A stretch of 24,344 nucleotides of DNA from Bacillota bacterium (GCA_023391005.1 JAEWBS010000094.1:1-24344); one strand, 5' to 3'; counted from the first letter of the stretch, positions 14,419-21,045 are shown. Numbers and translations are program-made. The notes: generated by a model not told the origin, from the sequence alone.

Positions 14419-15018
14419 AGGCGAATAAATGGCGTTTAGAATTATCGCCCGCAAGCGGCACGCAAAGCCTATGGCCGAAGCGGCGGCGTTCCCATCACAG
14501 CCCGCGATAGAAACGGTTGCGTCGTCAGTATGATGGGGTTTGCCTTGTCCATGCGCTTGCGGCATAATGCCGATTCCATCAGCACGAGTAGGAAAGATGC
14601 TTTGCCAGAAGAACCGAACCCCGAGACGTTCTGCAAGCAGGGCGTCACCCTGCCGTTGTGATGCTTAGCGCGATCTTCAATACATATTTAAAAAGGGCGT
14701 ACGGGGGTATCCGTACGCCCTTGGCGCTGTTACGCAGGTGTCGGGTGCCATGCGCACCGACATTCAAGCTGTTCAAGTGCGGTTCATACTTTTAGGCTCT
14801 TTAAAAGGCTGATTTTGAAATCGAGACGTTTTTTACCGTCTTTCTTTTGTTTTGACATGGTTGCCCATTAGATTAACGCAAATCTATTATGAAAATACCC
14901 TTAAAATAGAACATTTTGTGAATAAAAATCGACAAAAATTCGACGCTGGTATGGTAATATGATAAAGTGCTAGGTAATCCGAGCTGTAGCAACACATTAC
15001 AATAAGGAGGCGTATTTT
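14419..15018. other. Intergenic region of about 600 bp, no confident gene
   Basis: Two short plus-strand frames (34 and 42 codons, from about 14428 and 14533) are open but lack good ribosome sites and protein-like composition. A minus-strand terminator-shaped hairpin lies at 14690-14720. A weak hairpin AGACG/CGTCT followed by TTCTTTTG is at 14824-14850. TTGACA occurs at 14852 without a matching -10. The last 140 bases are AT-rich and presumably hold the promoter for the next gene, which has AAGGAGG before its ATG. Confidence 0.4.
14690..14720 (-). terminator. Minus-strand terminator-like hairpin
   Basis: GGGCGTACGG (14695-14704) pairs perfectly with 14711-14720. Read on the minus strand it is followed by TTTTTAAATA. 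No minus-strand gene lies just upstream of it, so it may block antisense transcription into the oxidoreductase gene. Confidence 0.5.
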
Positions 15019-16338
15019 ATGCAAACGGAAACAGTATCAAAAAAAGCAAATTCTCTGATGGTTTTTAAGTTCATCGCCTGTAGCCTGATCGGCATTTTTA
15101 TGTTCTTTGTGTCTATTCCTTATAAAGGAAAAAGCTCAATTCCGTTAGATCATCTGACCACAATTATCAGAACGGCGCTGGGCAGCAATCAGAAATATGT
15201 GGTTTTGGCAATTATGATCGTCGGCGCCGTCATGCCTTTTGTAAAAAAGACTTGGAATAAAAGTCCGATTGATATCTTTTTCTCGGTATTTAAGATTCTG
15301 GGCGTTGTTTGCGGCGTAATGTACATATGGCATTTAGGGCCGGCGTTTTTGCATGAAAATCCTGATTTGTTCCCGTTTTTGTTCAATACCCTTTGTTGCT
15401 CGCTGGCATTTTTGATCCCGATCGGGTCGTTGTTCCTCGCGTTTTTGACCGATTACGGCCTCATGGAATTTATCGGCGTTTTTATGCAGCCGCTCATGCG
15501 CAAAATTTGGAGAACGCCCGGGCGTTCCGCCATCGATGCGGTCGCCTCGTTTGTGGGCAGCTATTCTTTGGCGCTGCTAATTACCGATAAAGTATACCAA
15601 AGCGGCAAATATACCAAGAGAGAAGCGGCGATTATCGCGACCGGATTTTCAACTGTTTCCGCCACCTTTATGGTCGTGGTCGCCCGCACGCTTGAGTTGA
15701 TGGATAGATGGAATTTCTACTTCTGGTCCACACTGGTGATCACCTTTATCGTGACGGCGATTGTCGCGAGACTGTTCCCCACGACAAGAATTCCCGACGA
15801 ATATATGGAAAATGTCACCCCAGACCCTGAGGAGGTCATTAAAACCAACCGCTTGAAGAAGGCCTTCGACGAGGCAATGCTCGTTGCCGAAAACTCCGGC
15901 TCGGTTGCGCAGAACGTCCTGAAAAGCGCCAAGGACGGCGGTAGAATGATCACGACCATCCTGCCGACCATCATGTCCATCGGTCTGGCCGGTATGCTGC
16001 TGGCGATATATACCCCGATCTTTAAAGTCCTCGGCTACATTTTCTATCCCTTTACACTGGCAATGCAAATTCCTGAAGCGCTGGTCGCGGCTCAGGCGCT
16101 GGCTACCAGCATCGCGGAGATGTTCCTGCCCGCAGCATTTTTGATTGGTGCTTCGATTCAGGCGCGTTATGTCGTTGCGGTCACCTGCATTTCTGAGATC
16201 ATCTTCTTCTCGGCGGTGGTGCCCTGCATTCTCTCGACGAAAATTCCAATCAAGCTGACCGATCTGATTATTATATGGGTCGAGCGCGTGATACTGTCCA
16301 TCATTCTGGCAGGCGCAGTGGCAATGATTGTGTTCTGA
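15019..16338 (+). CDS. YjiH-family membrane protein with nucleoside-recognition (Gate) domain
   Basis: A 439-residue polytopic membrane protein with about ten hydrophobic segments. After a short polar N-terminus come helices around MVFKFIACSLIGIFMFFVSI and YVVLAIMIVGAVMPF. The Gate-type core follows, with AIDAVASFVGSYSLALLITD, then REAAIIATGFSTVSATFMVV near residue 200. A charged cytoplasmic loop rich in K and E spans about 255-310. The second half-repeat includes TTILPTIMSIGLAGMLLAIY. Proteins of this group are presumed transporters, and the ligand is not established. AAGGAGG nine bases before the ATG fixes the start. It is bounded by its own terminator. I see no link to the neighbouring oxidoreductase beyond shared strand. 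Confidence 0.85.
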   Translation: MQTETVSKKANSLMVFKFIACSLIGIFMFFVSIPYKGKSSIPLDHLTTIIRTALGSNQKYVVLAIMIVGAVMPFVKKTWNKSPIDIFFSVFKILGVVCGVMYIWHLGPAFLHENPDLFPFLFNTLCCSLAFLIPIGSLFLAFLTDYGLMEFIGVFMQPLMRKIWRTPGRSAIDAVASFVGSYSLALLITDKVYQSGKYTKREAAIIATGFSTVSATFMVVVARTLELMDRWNFYFWSTLVITFIVTAIVARLFPTTRIPDEYMENVTPDPEEVIKTNRLKKAFDEAMLVAENSGSVAQNVLKSAKDGGRMITTILPTIMSIGLAGMLLAIYTPIFKVLGYIFYPFTLAMQIPEALVAAQALATSIAEMFLPAAFLIGASIQARYVVAVTCISEIIFFSAVVPCILSTKIPIKLTDLIIIWVERVILSIILAGAVAMIVF

Positions 16339-16362
16339 AGACCCTCTAAAAGGCATTTAAAA

Positions 16363-16397
16363 GAGCCGGCACCGTATGGTGTCGGCTCCGCCGTTTT
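16363..16397 (+). terminator. Rho-independent terminator after the YjiH-family gene
   Basis: GAGCCGGCACC (16363-16373) pairs with GGTGTCGGCTC (16378-16388) with one G-U across GTAT. CGCCG and TTTT follow. It separates convergent genes. Confidence 0.8.
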
Positions 16398-16414
16398 AAT
16401 CTTAAACAGAATCG

Positions 16415-16702
16415 TTAGGTATTAAAAACGCCATCCGCCTCTCTGATCACTTCCATGGTCAGCAGCATGCCCAATGTAAACGCGTAGGAGAACAGGTTAT
16501 CCTCCCCGGCGGTGGAAAGCTCCATGTGAAGATGCGATAATTTTTCAAACCGCTGGCAGTCGTCCAGCGACATTTTGGACATGAAATACCGCTCCTCGTC
16601 CTCTATTTTGTGCAGCAGCTCACGCTGCTGCGCGCTATGTGGGTTGCGGCGTTCCCACGGGATAATAGTGCCGCTATAAAGGCCGCGCAAAATACTTTTC
16701 AT
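16415..16702 (-). CDS. DUF6809-like small protein, copy 2
   Basis: A 95-residue paralogue of the protein at 1199-1486, collinear over its whole length: MKSILRGLYSGTIIPWERR against MRSILHGLYNGTIIPWERR. The two genes share long stretches of identical DNA near their 3' ends, including the region coding for NLFSYAFTLGMLL, in opposite orientation about 15 kb apart. The ATG at 16702 follows GGAGG at about ten bases and overlaps the stop of a tiny upstream frame in an ATGA arrangement. It lies downstream of the RHH array on the same strand and could be its last cistron if read-through occurs. Function unknown; the DUF name is from memory. Confidence 0.75.
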   Translation of the reverse strand: MKSILRGLYSGTIIPWERRNPHSAQQRELLHKIEDEERYFMSKMSLDDCQRFEKLSHLHMELSTAGEDNLFSYAFTLGMLLTMEVIREADGVFNT

Positions 16703-16755
16703 ATCTGCGGCCCTCCGTTCGTTTTGACAAAGGCTTTTTCTAAAATGCTGTTCAT
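16699..16755 (-). CDS. Possible 18-residue leader peptide coupled to DUF6809 copy 2
   Basis: The minus strand encodes MNSILEKAFVKTNGGPQI. The ATG has AAGGACGG about six bases upstream, and the TGA overlaps the ATG of the DUF6809 gene (ATGA). The opening M-N-S-I-L resembles the M-K-S-I-L start of the downstream protein. It may be a translational coupler, a truncated duplicate, or chance. No equivalent exists before the copy at 1199. Confidence 0.35.
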   Translation of the reverse strand: MNSILEKAFVKTNGGPQI

Positions 16756-16763
16756 AAAAACCG

Positions 16764-16897
16764 TCCTTCCATCGTTGTTTCCAACAACGCCTTGAAAGGG
16801 ATGACAGCGCATGGTATAATATTTACGCCGCATTTGCTTTCGGGCATTGTTGGGTGGGGAAGTGGCGTCTTGCTTTGACGAGTGGAGCGCCGCTTCC
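16764..16897 (-). repeat. Array unit 1: conserved structured block plus gene-end hairpin
   Basis: First of three near-identical blocks. The core (16764-16867) can fold on either strand: CAACAACGCC (16782-16791) pairs with GGCATTGTTG (16843-16852), with a further GAAAG/CTTTC pairing inside. A short hairpin CGTTGTT-TCC-AACAACG is at its edge. The gene-end hairpin GGAAGTGGCG (16858-16867) pairs with CGCCGCTTCC (16888-16897) and stops two bases from the RHH1 stop codon. It lies downstream of RHH1 and upstream of DUF6809 copy 2. Confidence 0.85.
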
Positions 16898-16899
16898 TT

Positions 16900-17067
16900 C
16901 TATTTTTGCTTGAGGCACTTAATACCGTCCCGCGCACCTTCTGGCCTTGTCTTTTCAGTACGTTTGCAGTAATCGTCGAGAATTTTCAAATCCTCATCAC
17001 TTAAACGTAAATGGAGTTTATTCGGCTTGGGTTCGTCGGTCGGTCTGCCCATTTTTTTAGTGACCAT
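16900..17067 (-). CDS. Ribbon-helix-helix DNA-binding protein, array unit 1
   Basis: A 55-residue protein with a complete RHH (Arc/CopG-type) fold. A basic arm MVTKKMGRPTDEPKP leads into the DNA-contacting strand NKLHLRLS (16-23). Helix one is DEDLKILDDYCKRT and helix two starts RPEGARDGIKCLKQK. The outward-facing strand residues are predicted to be K17, H19 and R21. GGAGG seven bases upstream supports the ATG. A strong promoter with a 12-bp inverted repeat lies just before it, which suggests autorepression. RHH proteins act as dimers on repeated short sites. No toxin gene is adjacent, so an antitoxin role is not supported. Confidence 0.85.
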   Translation of the reverse strand: MVTKKMGRPTDEPKPNKLHLRLSDEDLKILDDYCKRTEKTRPEGARDGIKCLKQK

Positions 17068-17079
17068 TACGCACCTCCT

Positions 17080-17126
17080 ACTTTTGCCACCAAAACTATA
17101 TTACGACTTTGGGTGGCAAAAGTCAA
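17080..17126 (-). promoter_or_regulatory. Unit 1 promoter with inverted-repeat operator
   Basis: On the minus strand: TTGACT (17126-17121), 17-bp spacer, TAATAT (17103-17098). Plus-strand arms ACTTTTGCCACC (17080-17091) and GGTGGCAAAAGT (17112-17123) are a perfect 12-bp inverted repeat, 32 bp between arm starts. One arm overlaps the -35; the other lies just downstream of the -10. Such placement would block RNA polymerase when bound. RHH1 is the obvious candidate ligand. Confidence 0.7.
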
Positions 17127-17153
17127 GATGCTCTTTAGTTATAAAAAATATCA

Positions 17154-17288
17154 TCCTTCCATCGTTGTTTCCGACAACACCTTGAATGGGATGACAGCGC
17201 ATGGTATAATATTTACGCCGCATTTGCTTTCGGGCATTGTTGGTGTTAGGGAAGTGGCGTAAATGTTTACCGACGAAGCGCCACTTCC
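17154..17288 (-). repeat. Array unit 2: conserved structured block plus gene-end hairpin
   Basis: Second copy. The core (17154-17259) differs from unit 1 at only three positions across about 85 aligned bases, except for a short change beside the hairpin. The gene-end hairpin has perfect arms GGAAGTGGCG (17250-17259) and CGCCACTTCC (17279-17288). Its loop contains TTTACCGACGAAG, which repeats the TACCGAC core of the unit 2 operator. It lies between RHH2 and the RHH1 promoter. Confidence 0.85.
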
Positions 17289-17290
17289 TT

Positions 17291-17458
17291 TTACTTTTCT
17301 TTGAGCGATTTAATCCCATCTCGAATAGCCTCGGGCCGTTTTTTTCCTGTTCGCTTACAATAGTCATCGAGTATTTTTGCGTCATTTTCACTAATACGGA
17401 CGTCTAAGCGAATGGGCTTTGGCTCATCTGTGGGGCGCCCCATTTTTTTAGTCGGCAC
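17291..17458 (-). CDS. Ribbon-helix-helix DNA-binding protein, array unit 2
   Basis: A 55-residue RHH protein with the same layout as unit 1. The arm is PTKKMGRPTDEPKP, the strand IRLDVRIS (16-23), then ENDAKILDDYCKRTGKKRPE and IRDGIKSLKEK. A longer open frame exists upstream, but the GTG at 17458 aligns exactly with the unit 1 start and has GGAGG six bases away, so it is chosen. Predicted base-reading strand residues are R17, D19 and R21, unlike K-H-R in unit 1. Arm and helices are nearly identical to unit 1, so the strand is where the two differ most in a functional way. Probably an autorepressor. Confidence 0.85.
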   Translation of the reverse strand: MPTKKMGRPTDEPKPIRLDVRISENDAKILDDYCKRTGKKRPEAIRDGIKSLKEK

Positions 17459-17473
17459 ACACCGCCTCCTTTC

Positions 17474-17515
17474 TACCGACAAAAGTATTGTATATTTTTT
17501 ACCGACAAAAGTCAA
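17474..17515 (-). promoter_or_regulatory. Unit 2 promoter with direct-repeat operator
   Basis: On the minus strand: TTGACT (17515-17510), 17-bp spacer, TACAAT (17492-17487). TACCGACAAAAGT occurs twice on the plus strand, at 17474-17486 and 17500-17512, exactly 26 bp apart in direct orientation. One copy overlaps the -35 and the other abuts the -10. RHH2 is the likely ligand. Confidence 0.7.
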
Positions 17516-17540
17516 GGCGCTTTTTAGAGTTAACACTTCC

Positions 17541-17673
17541 CTTCATCGTTATCTCCGACAACGCCTTGAAAGGGATGACAGCGCATGGTATAATATTTAC
17601 GCCACATTTGCTTTCGGGCATTGTTGGTGTTAGGGAAGTGGCGTAGTACGTTTGCCAACAACGCGCCACTTCT
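17541..17673 (-). repeat. Array unit 3: conserved structured block plus gene-end hairpin
   Basis: Third copy. The core (17541-17643) again matches over the central 60 bases, with one change (GCCGCAT to GCCACAT) and a few changes at the left edge. The gene-end hairpin arms are 17634-17643 and 17664-17673. Its loop contains GCCAACAA (17654-17661), which is identical to 17915-17922 in the unit 3 operator. It lies between RHH3 and the RHH2 promoter. Confidence 0.85.
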
Positions 17674-17674
17674 C

Positions 17675-17845
17675 TTATTTTTTATTGAGGGCATAAATAC
17701 CATCACGCAATCCCTGTGGACGTGATACTTCTTTTTCCTTGCAATATTGATCAAGTAAACGTAATTCTTCTTCAGTTAAACGCACGTCAACACGCAAAGT
17801 TTTTGAATCGTCCGAAATGGGTCGCCCTCGTGGTTTTCGTGGCAT
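17675..17845 (-). CDS. Ribbon-helix-helix DNA-binding protein, array unit 3
   Basis: A 56-residue RHH protein, the most divergent of the three. The arm is MPRKPRGRPISDDSK, the strand LRVDVRLT (17-24), and the helices EEELRLLDQYCKEKEV and RPQGLRDGIYALNKK. The internal ATG at 17845 is chosen over an upstream one because AAAGGGG lies six bases before it and the start aligns with the paralogues. The strand keeps the R-x-D-x-R pattern of unit 2. The downstream structured block is far more similar to its siblings than this gene is. Probably self-regulating through the repeats upstream. Confidence 0.83.
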   Translation of the reverse strand: MPRKPRGRPISDDSKTLRVDVRLTEEELRLLDQYCKEKEVSRPQGLRDGIYALNKK

Positions 17846-17872
17846 ATACACCCCTTTCTTTGCCAAAATTTT

Positions 17873-17919
17873 ATTATAATTTAATACCGCCAATAAATCA
17901 GGCATTAAATTACCGCCAA
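17873..17919 (-). promoter_or_regulatory. Unit 3 promoter region with direct-repeat operator
   Basis: A perfect minus-strand TATAAT (17878-17873) has only a weak -35 (CTGATT) at 17-bp spacing. TACCGCCAA occurs at 17885-17893 and 17911-17919, 26 bp apart in direct orientation. That is the same spacing as in unit 2, and the core differs by one base (TACCGACAA). The repeats lie upstream of the -10 here rather than on both sides of it. Confidence 0.6.
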
Positions 17920-17998
17920 CAATTAATATTAGATTAGGCGCTAAAAGAGGGTTCCATATACCCTTTTCAGTTTTGAACGTTACAGCTTTGTCCTATAC

Positions 17999-18038
17999 AA
18001 AAGACAGACTGCCAGCTTTATGCCGGTAGTCTGTCTTT
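17999..18038 (-). terminator. Terminator after the 2-hydroxyacid dehydrogenase gene
   Basis: AAAGACAGACTGCC (18000-18013) pairs with GGTAGTCTGTCTTT (18025-18038) with one G-U. On the minus strand it continues into CTTTTG. It ends the dehydrogenase transcript and insulates the RHH array. Confidence 0.75.
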
Positions 18039-18123
18039 GTTCTTACATCCCCTATTGAGCGTCCACTAAATGCGGTTTGCCTTTTAACGGCATATGATTT
18101 GCGAGTCCTTGGCGCTGATTTTC

Positions 18124-19221
18124 TCAGACAAGCGCCTCCAACGGCAGCTTGTCGATGCGGTAATAGGGCAGTTGCTCGTCAAAATAACGTCCCTTGTTCT
18201 TATGCCACGCCTCCAAATGCCGGATGGCCTCGCGCGCCTTCGCGATAACCGCCAAATCGGAGTTAAAGCCCTGATGCGGCTGAACATACATATTGGCGCT
18301 GTGGTCGAGCGCGCGCTGCAAAATCGTCTTAGAGGCCGCGCAGTCGGCTGTGGTGCAAGTGCTTTCCTTCATGACGCTTTTGGAGAATTCCTCTTCATCG
18401 GTGAAAACATCCAGCCCCAGCCCGCCGATAATGCCCCGGTCGTAGAGTCTGAGCAGGCCCGATTCGGGGGCTATTTCGCCGCGGGTGACATTGATAAAGC
18501 ACAGGCCCGGCTTAGCTTTGGCAAGCACCTCCTCCGAAAAGTAATTGACATTATAAAAGGGACTGCTTGGAATACGCGTCAGATTCATCGCGTTAATGAT
18601 GATGTCGCTGTTGGCGATCGCCTTTTCCTTGCTGACAAAGCGTACTTGATGGCAATATTGCTCCGCCAAGATATTCTGCCGGATATCGACGGCCTGTGCG
18701 TAAAGGCCGTTTGCCGCAACCAGATCATAGATGCGCTTGCCGATATTGCCCACGCCAAAAACAGTGGCCACCCGCTGCGGAGAAATCTCCATAAAAGAGT
18801 CTACCTTATTGCGCTCGAAGCTTTTGGTGCTGGCCATATATTCGTTGAGCAGCCCAAGCGTTGCATACATGAATTTTATGGCCGTTTGGGCCACCGCGCC
18901 CACACAGTAGCTGCGCAGCGACGCAATATTTGCCCGGCTTGCCAGCGTTTCGTAATGGTCGTAGCCCGCGCTGCGGGTGATGATGCTTTTTTTAACACCG
19001 TCTAAATAGTCCCTCGGCAGCACCGAATGGGTCTTGGTACTGATGATATTCGGCAAAGCCACATCGGGATTCTTCTCCAGAAAATCCTGCACGGTGTCGG
19101 GCGTTATCAGATATTTCAGGTCCTTGGGCAGGCTGCCGTTTTGCTGAGAAAGGACGGTTTCCTCCTCAAGATGCGCCGCCTCTGCGCCCAGCGCCTCAAA
19201 ATGGATGACATCATAGATCAT
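18124..19221 (-). CDS. D-isomer-specific 2-hydroxyacid dehydrogenase
   Basis: A 365-residue NAD-dependent dehydrogenase interconverting a 2-hydroxyacid and a 2-oxoacid. The Rossmann motif VFGVGNIGKRIYDLV (G156 to G161) is followed by D179, which favours NAD. The catalytic set is present: R247 in FINVTRGEI, an acidic residue in the LGLDVFTDEEEF stretch near 271-278, and H316 in VQPHQGFNSD. The His context departs from the common H-x-A-x-x-T form, so this is a divergent branch. AAGGAGGA eight bases upstream supports the ATG. It lies 51 bp downstream of the GltS-type symporter on the same strand, so the imported compound may be its substrate or precursor. Which acid is unknown. Confidence 0.88.
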   Translation of the reverse strand: MIYDVIHFEALGAEAAHLEEETVLSQQNGSLPKDLKYLITPDTVQDFLEKNPDVALPNIISTKTHSVLPRDYLDGVKKSIITRSAGYDHYETLASRANIASLRSYCVGAVAQTAIKFMYATLGLLNEYMASTKSFERNKVDSFMEISPQRVATVFGVGNIGKRIYDLVAANGLYAQAVDIRQNILAEQYCHQVRFVSKEKAIANSDIIINAMNLTRIPSSPFYNVNYFSEEVLAKAKPGLCFINVTRGEIAPESGLLRLYDRGIIGGLGLDVFTDEEEFSKSVMKESTCTTADCAASKTILQRALDHSANMYVQPHQGFNSDLAVIAKAREAIRHLEAWHKNKGRYFDEQLPYYRIDKLPLEALV

Positions 19222-19272
19222 GGTATAGTCCTCCTTATTGAATCGGGTACTTTGCCGGAATCGGGACAGCGG

Positions 19273-20643
19273 TTAATTCTTGACGGTCTGCGACGGTTTG
19301 ACCGGCTGCTTTGCAAAGGGCCACCACCATTTAAAGGCATACGCGATAACAGACATCACCACCACGATGGCAAAGGTTATCCAAGTCACAATATGGGGGC
19401 CTGTCGCGGCCATAGAGGTCATGACAAGCGGCGGTATCACCTGCAGGCCGACAATAATCGGACGGTTAAACAGGTCCGCAATGCCCGAATCTTCAATGCC
19501 GCGCGACTTTAAGTCGGGGTCCACGACACGCTGGAGCATAACGCCGGTGGCCGCAACGCCGGTGGCGTGTCCCCAAACCATCATATTGCGTTCAAACCAG
19601 TCCTTCGGTGAAGAATATTTGCCGACCATAAGAAACCACACCCAGTTGATCACAAAGCCGGCCGTGCAAACAACCAGCAGCGGGACGGCATATTTCACAA
19701 CAACGCTCAGCTTGAGCGAGCCGATGCCCGAAATCATCAGAAAGTCTGTGGAGGTACCGCTGATGCGGCTGACACTGCCGCGGTCAACATATTTGTGCGC
19801 GCCGGTTTTATTGAAGATGTAGTTGACAATAAATCCGAATAGCAGCGCGGTGCAAAAAGCAGGAATTTCAACGCCGATGACAGGCTGCAGGAGCTTGCTC
19901 AGATAATAACCCGCCAAAGAGGGCAGTAAAACGACCGCGAGGTGAAAGGCCATCGGGTCCATGCAAATGCTTGAGATGGTCGCTTTGGTGCTGATGGGCT
20001 GGTTCTCAGGCTGAATCAGGCCGGTGCGCATCGAATCGGGTAAATTCTTCGGGGAGGTGACATAGCTGGTGTAGCCCTTCCGGGTGCCCCAGTTAATGAT
20101 TACGATGCCCAGAATAATGCCGCCGACAATACCCACTGTCGCGGTGGTGTAGCCCAGCGCCGAAGCCTCCTCCCAGCCCAGGCCGGTGTAGGTCTGACCA
20201 ACGGCGGCGGCGGTGCCGTGTCCGCCGTAAAAGCCGGTCGCCATCATCAGGCCAAAGCCCGGATGCAGATCGTACCCGATGTTGTTGAGCACATAGACGG
20301 TCAAAAACATACCGACGGCGTACTGCAGCACGGCAATGCCGGTGATGTTAAAAAACATGCCGCCGAGGGCGGGGCCGGAAAGCGCGTCCTTGCTCGGCTT
20401 ATCGCCAACAGGCATCGCCGCGAAAATCAAAACGATCAGTACGCTGGCGTAAGTACCAAGGCTCGAAGAAAAGGGCAGATAGCCAAGGCCGTTCGGGCCA
20501 AAAGCCAGTGCTAAAAACCCGCCAATCAGGGCCGGCGGAATCAAAAGCTTTTGAAAAATTTTCACCTTTGCTCTCAAGAGCTGTCCGATAAGCAACAGGC
20601 CGCTCATCATTCCGACATCAATCAATACCGTCCACAATGTCAT
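19273..20643 (-). CDS. Sodium:glutamate symporter-family (GltS-like) transporter
   Basis: A 456-residue membrane protein of the ESS/GltS family with about ten to twelve helices in two inverted halves. The family pore motif is clear: GFYGGHGTAAAVG (137-149). The matching half has NMMVWGHATGVAATGVMLQR near residue 360. The ATG at 20643 has GAGGAGGA seven bases upstream; the open frame extends 55 codons further but without a better start. Family members move glutamate with sodium. Here the partner is a 2-hydroxyacid dehydrogenase, so another dicarboxylate or hydroxyacid is possible. It diverges from the AraC-type gene at 21175, the likely regulator. Confidence 0.9.
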   Translation of the reverse strand: MTLWTVLIDVGMMSGLLLIGQLLRAKVKIFQKLLIPPALIGGFLALAFGPNGLGYLPFSSSLGTYASVLIVLIFAAMPVGDKPSKDALSGPALGGMFFNITGIAVLQYAVGMFLTVYVLNNIGYDLHPGFGLMMATGFYGGHGTAAAVGQTYTGLGWEEASALGYTTATVGIVGGIILGIVIINWGTRKGYTSYVTSPKNLPDSMRTGLIQPENQPISTKATISSICMDPMAFHLAVVLLPSLAGYYLSKLLQPVIGVEIPAFCTALLFGFIVNYIFNKTGAHKYVDRGSVSRISGTSTDFLMISGIGSLKLSVVVKYAVPLLVVCTAGFVINWVWFLMVGKYSSPKDWFERNMMVWGHATGVAATGVMLQRVVDPDLKSRGIEDSGIADLFNRPIIVGLQVIPPLVMTSMAATGPHIVTWITFAIVVVMSVIAYAFKWWWPFAKQPVKPSQTVKN

Positions 20644-20821
20644 GGAAATTCCTCCTCGTTTAAGTCGTGTGAAAAACATCAGTATCGATAAAATCCGGAT
20701 TTTAAAACTTGGAAACCTGCGCCGCAGCTTATCTGGCGGATAAGACCGTCGCATAGTTTTCTTTCGTCTGCCCTCATCATAGCATCGTCTCTCTGTAAAT
20801 TCCTGCACTTAATGCTACAAA

Positions 20822-20839
20822 ATCTTGCATATCTTGTAC
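20822..20839. promoter_or_regulatory. Candidate AraC-type operator, tandem direct repeat
   Basis: ATCTTGCAT and ATCTTGTAC are adjacent 9-bp direct repeats about 180 bp upstream of the symporter start. AraC-family activators usually bind direct repeats in such divergent regions. Assignment is inference. Confidence 0.3.
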
Positions 20840-21008
20840 ACCTTGCCGCCCGCTATTGAAAACCGGCATGGGCCACAGTACACTAGGGCTGTACTGTATG
20901 ATAGGCTTCTTGTGTCATGATAATCTACAAAAAGTTGCCCGGTTTCGTCTTGAAATTATCGTATCGCATAAAATGACAAGCTTTTTAAAGCGATTTGATA
21001 TAAATTTA

Positions 21009-21045
21009 TAAAAAGAGCCCGGCAGAATATCAAAAAAGCACCGGG
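21009..21045 (-). terminator. Minus-strand terminator-like hairpin
   Basis: On the minus strand CCCGG pairs with CCGGG around a long T-rich loop, followed by CTCTTTTTAT. It could stop antisense transcription from the AraC gene region reaching the symporter promoter. Confidence 0.4.

Noticed and set aside
14428..14661. Two small plus-strand frames after the OYE gene
   Set aside because: Weak or absent ribosome sites, short length (34 and 42 codons) and composition that does not look like a protein.
16764..17673. CRISPR-like repeat array
   Set aside because: Only three repeats with a period near 388 bp, and the intervals encode RHH genes with promoters. There are no cas genes.
16900..17845. 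RHH genes as antitoxins of type II toxin-antitoxin modules
   Set aside because: No RelE, MazF, HicA or similar toxin frame follows any of the three genes. The space after each gene is the conserved block.
16764..17919. Integron cassette array with attC-like sites
   Set aside because: The hairpin-plus-gene layout invites the comparison, but there is no integrase. The genes have their own promoters, and no attC-type core site pair was recognised. Kept only as an analogy.
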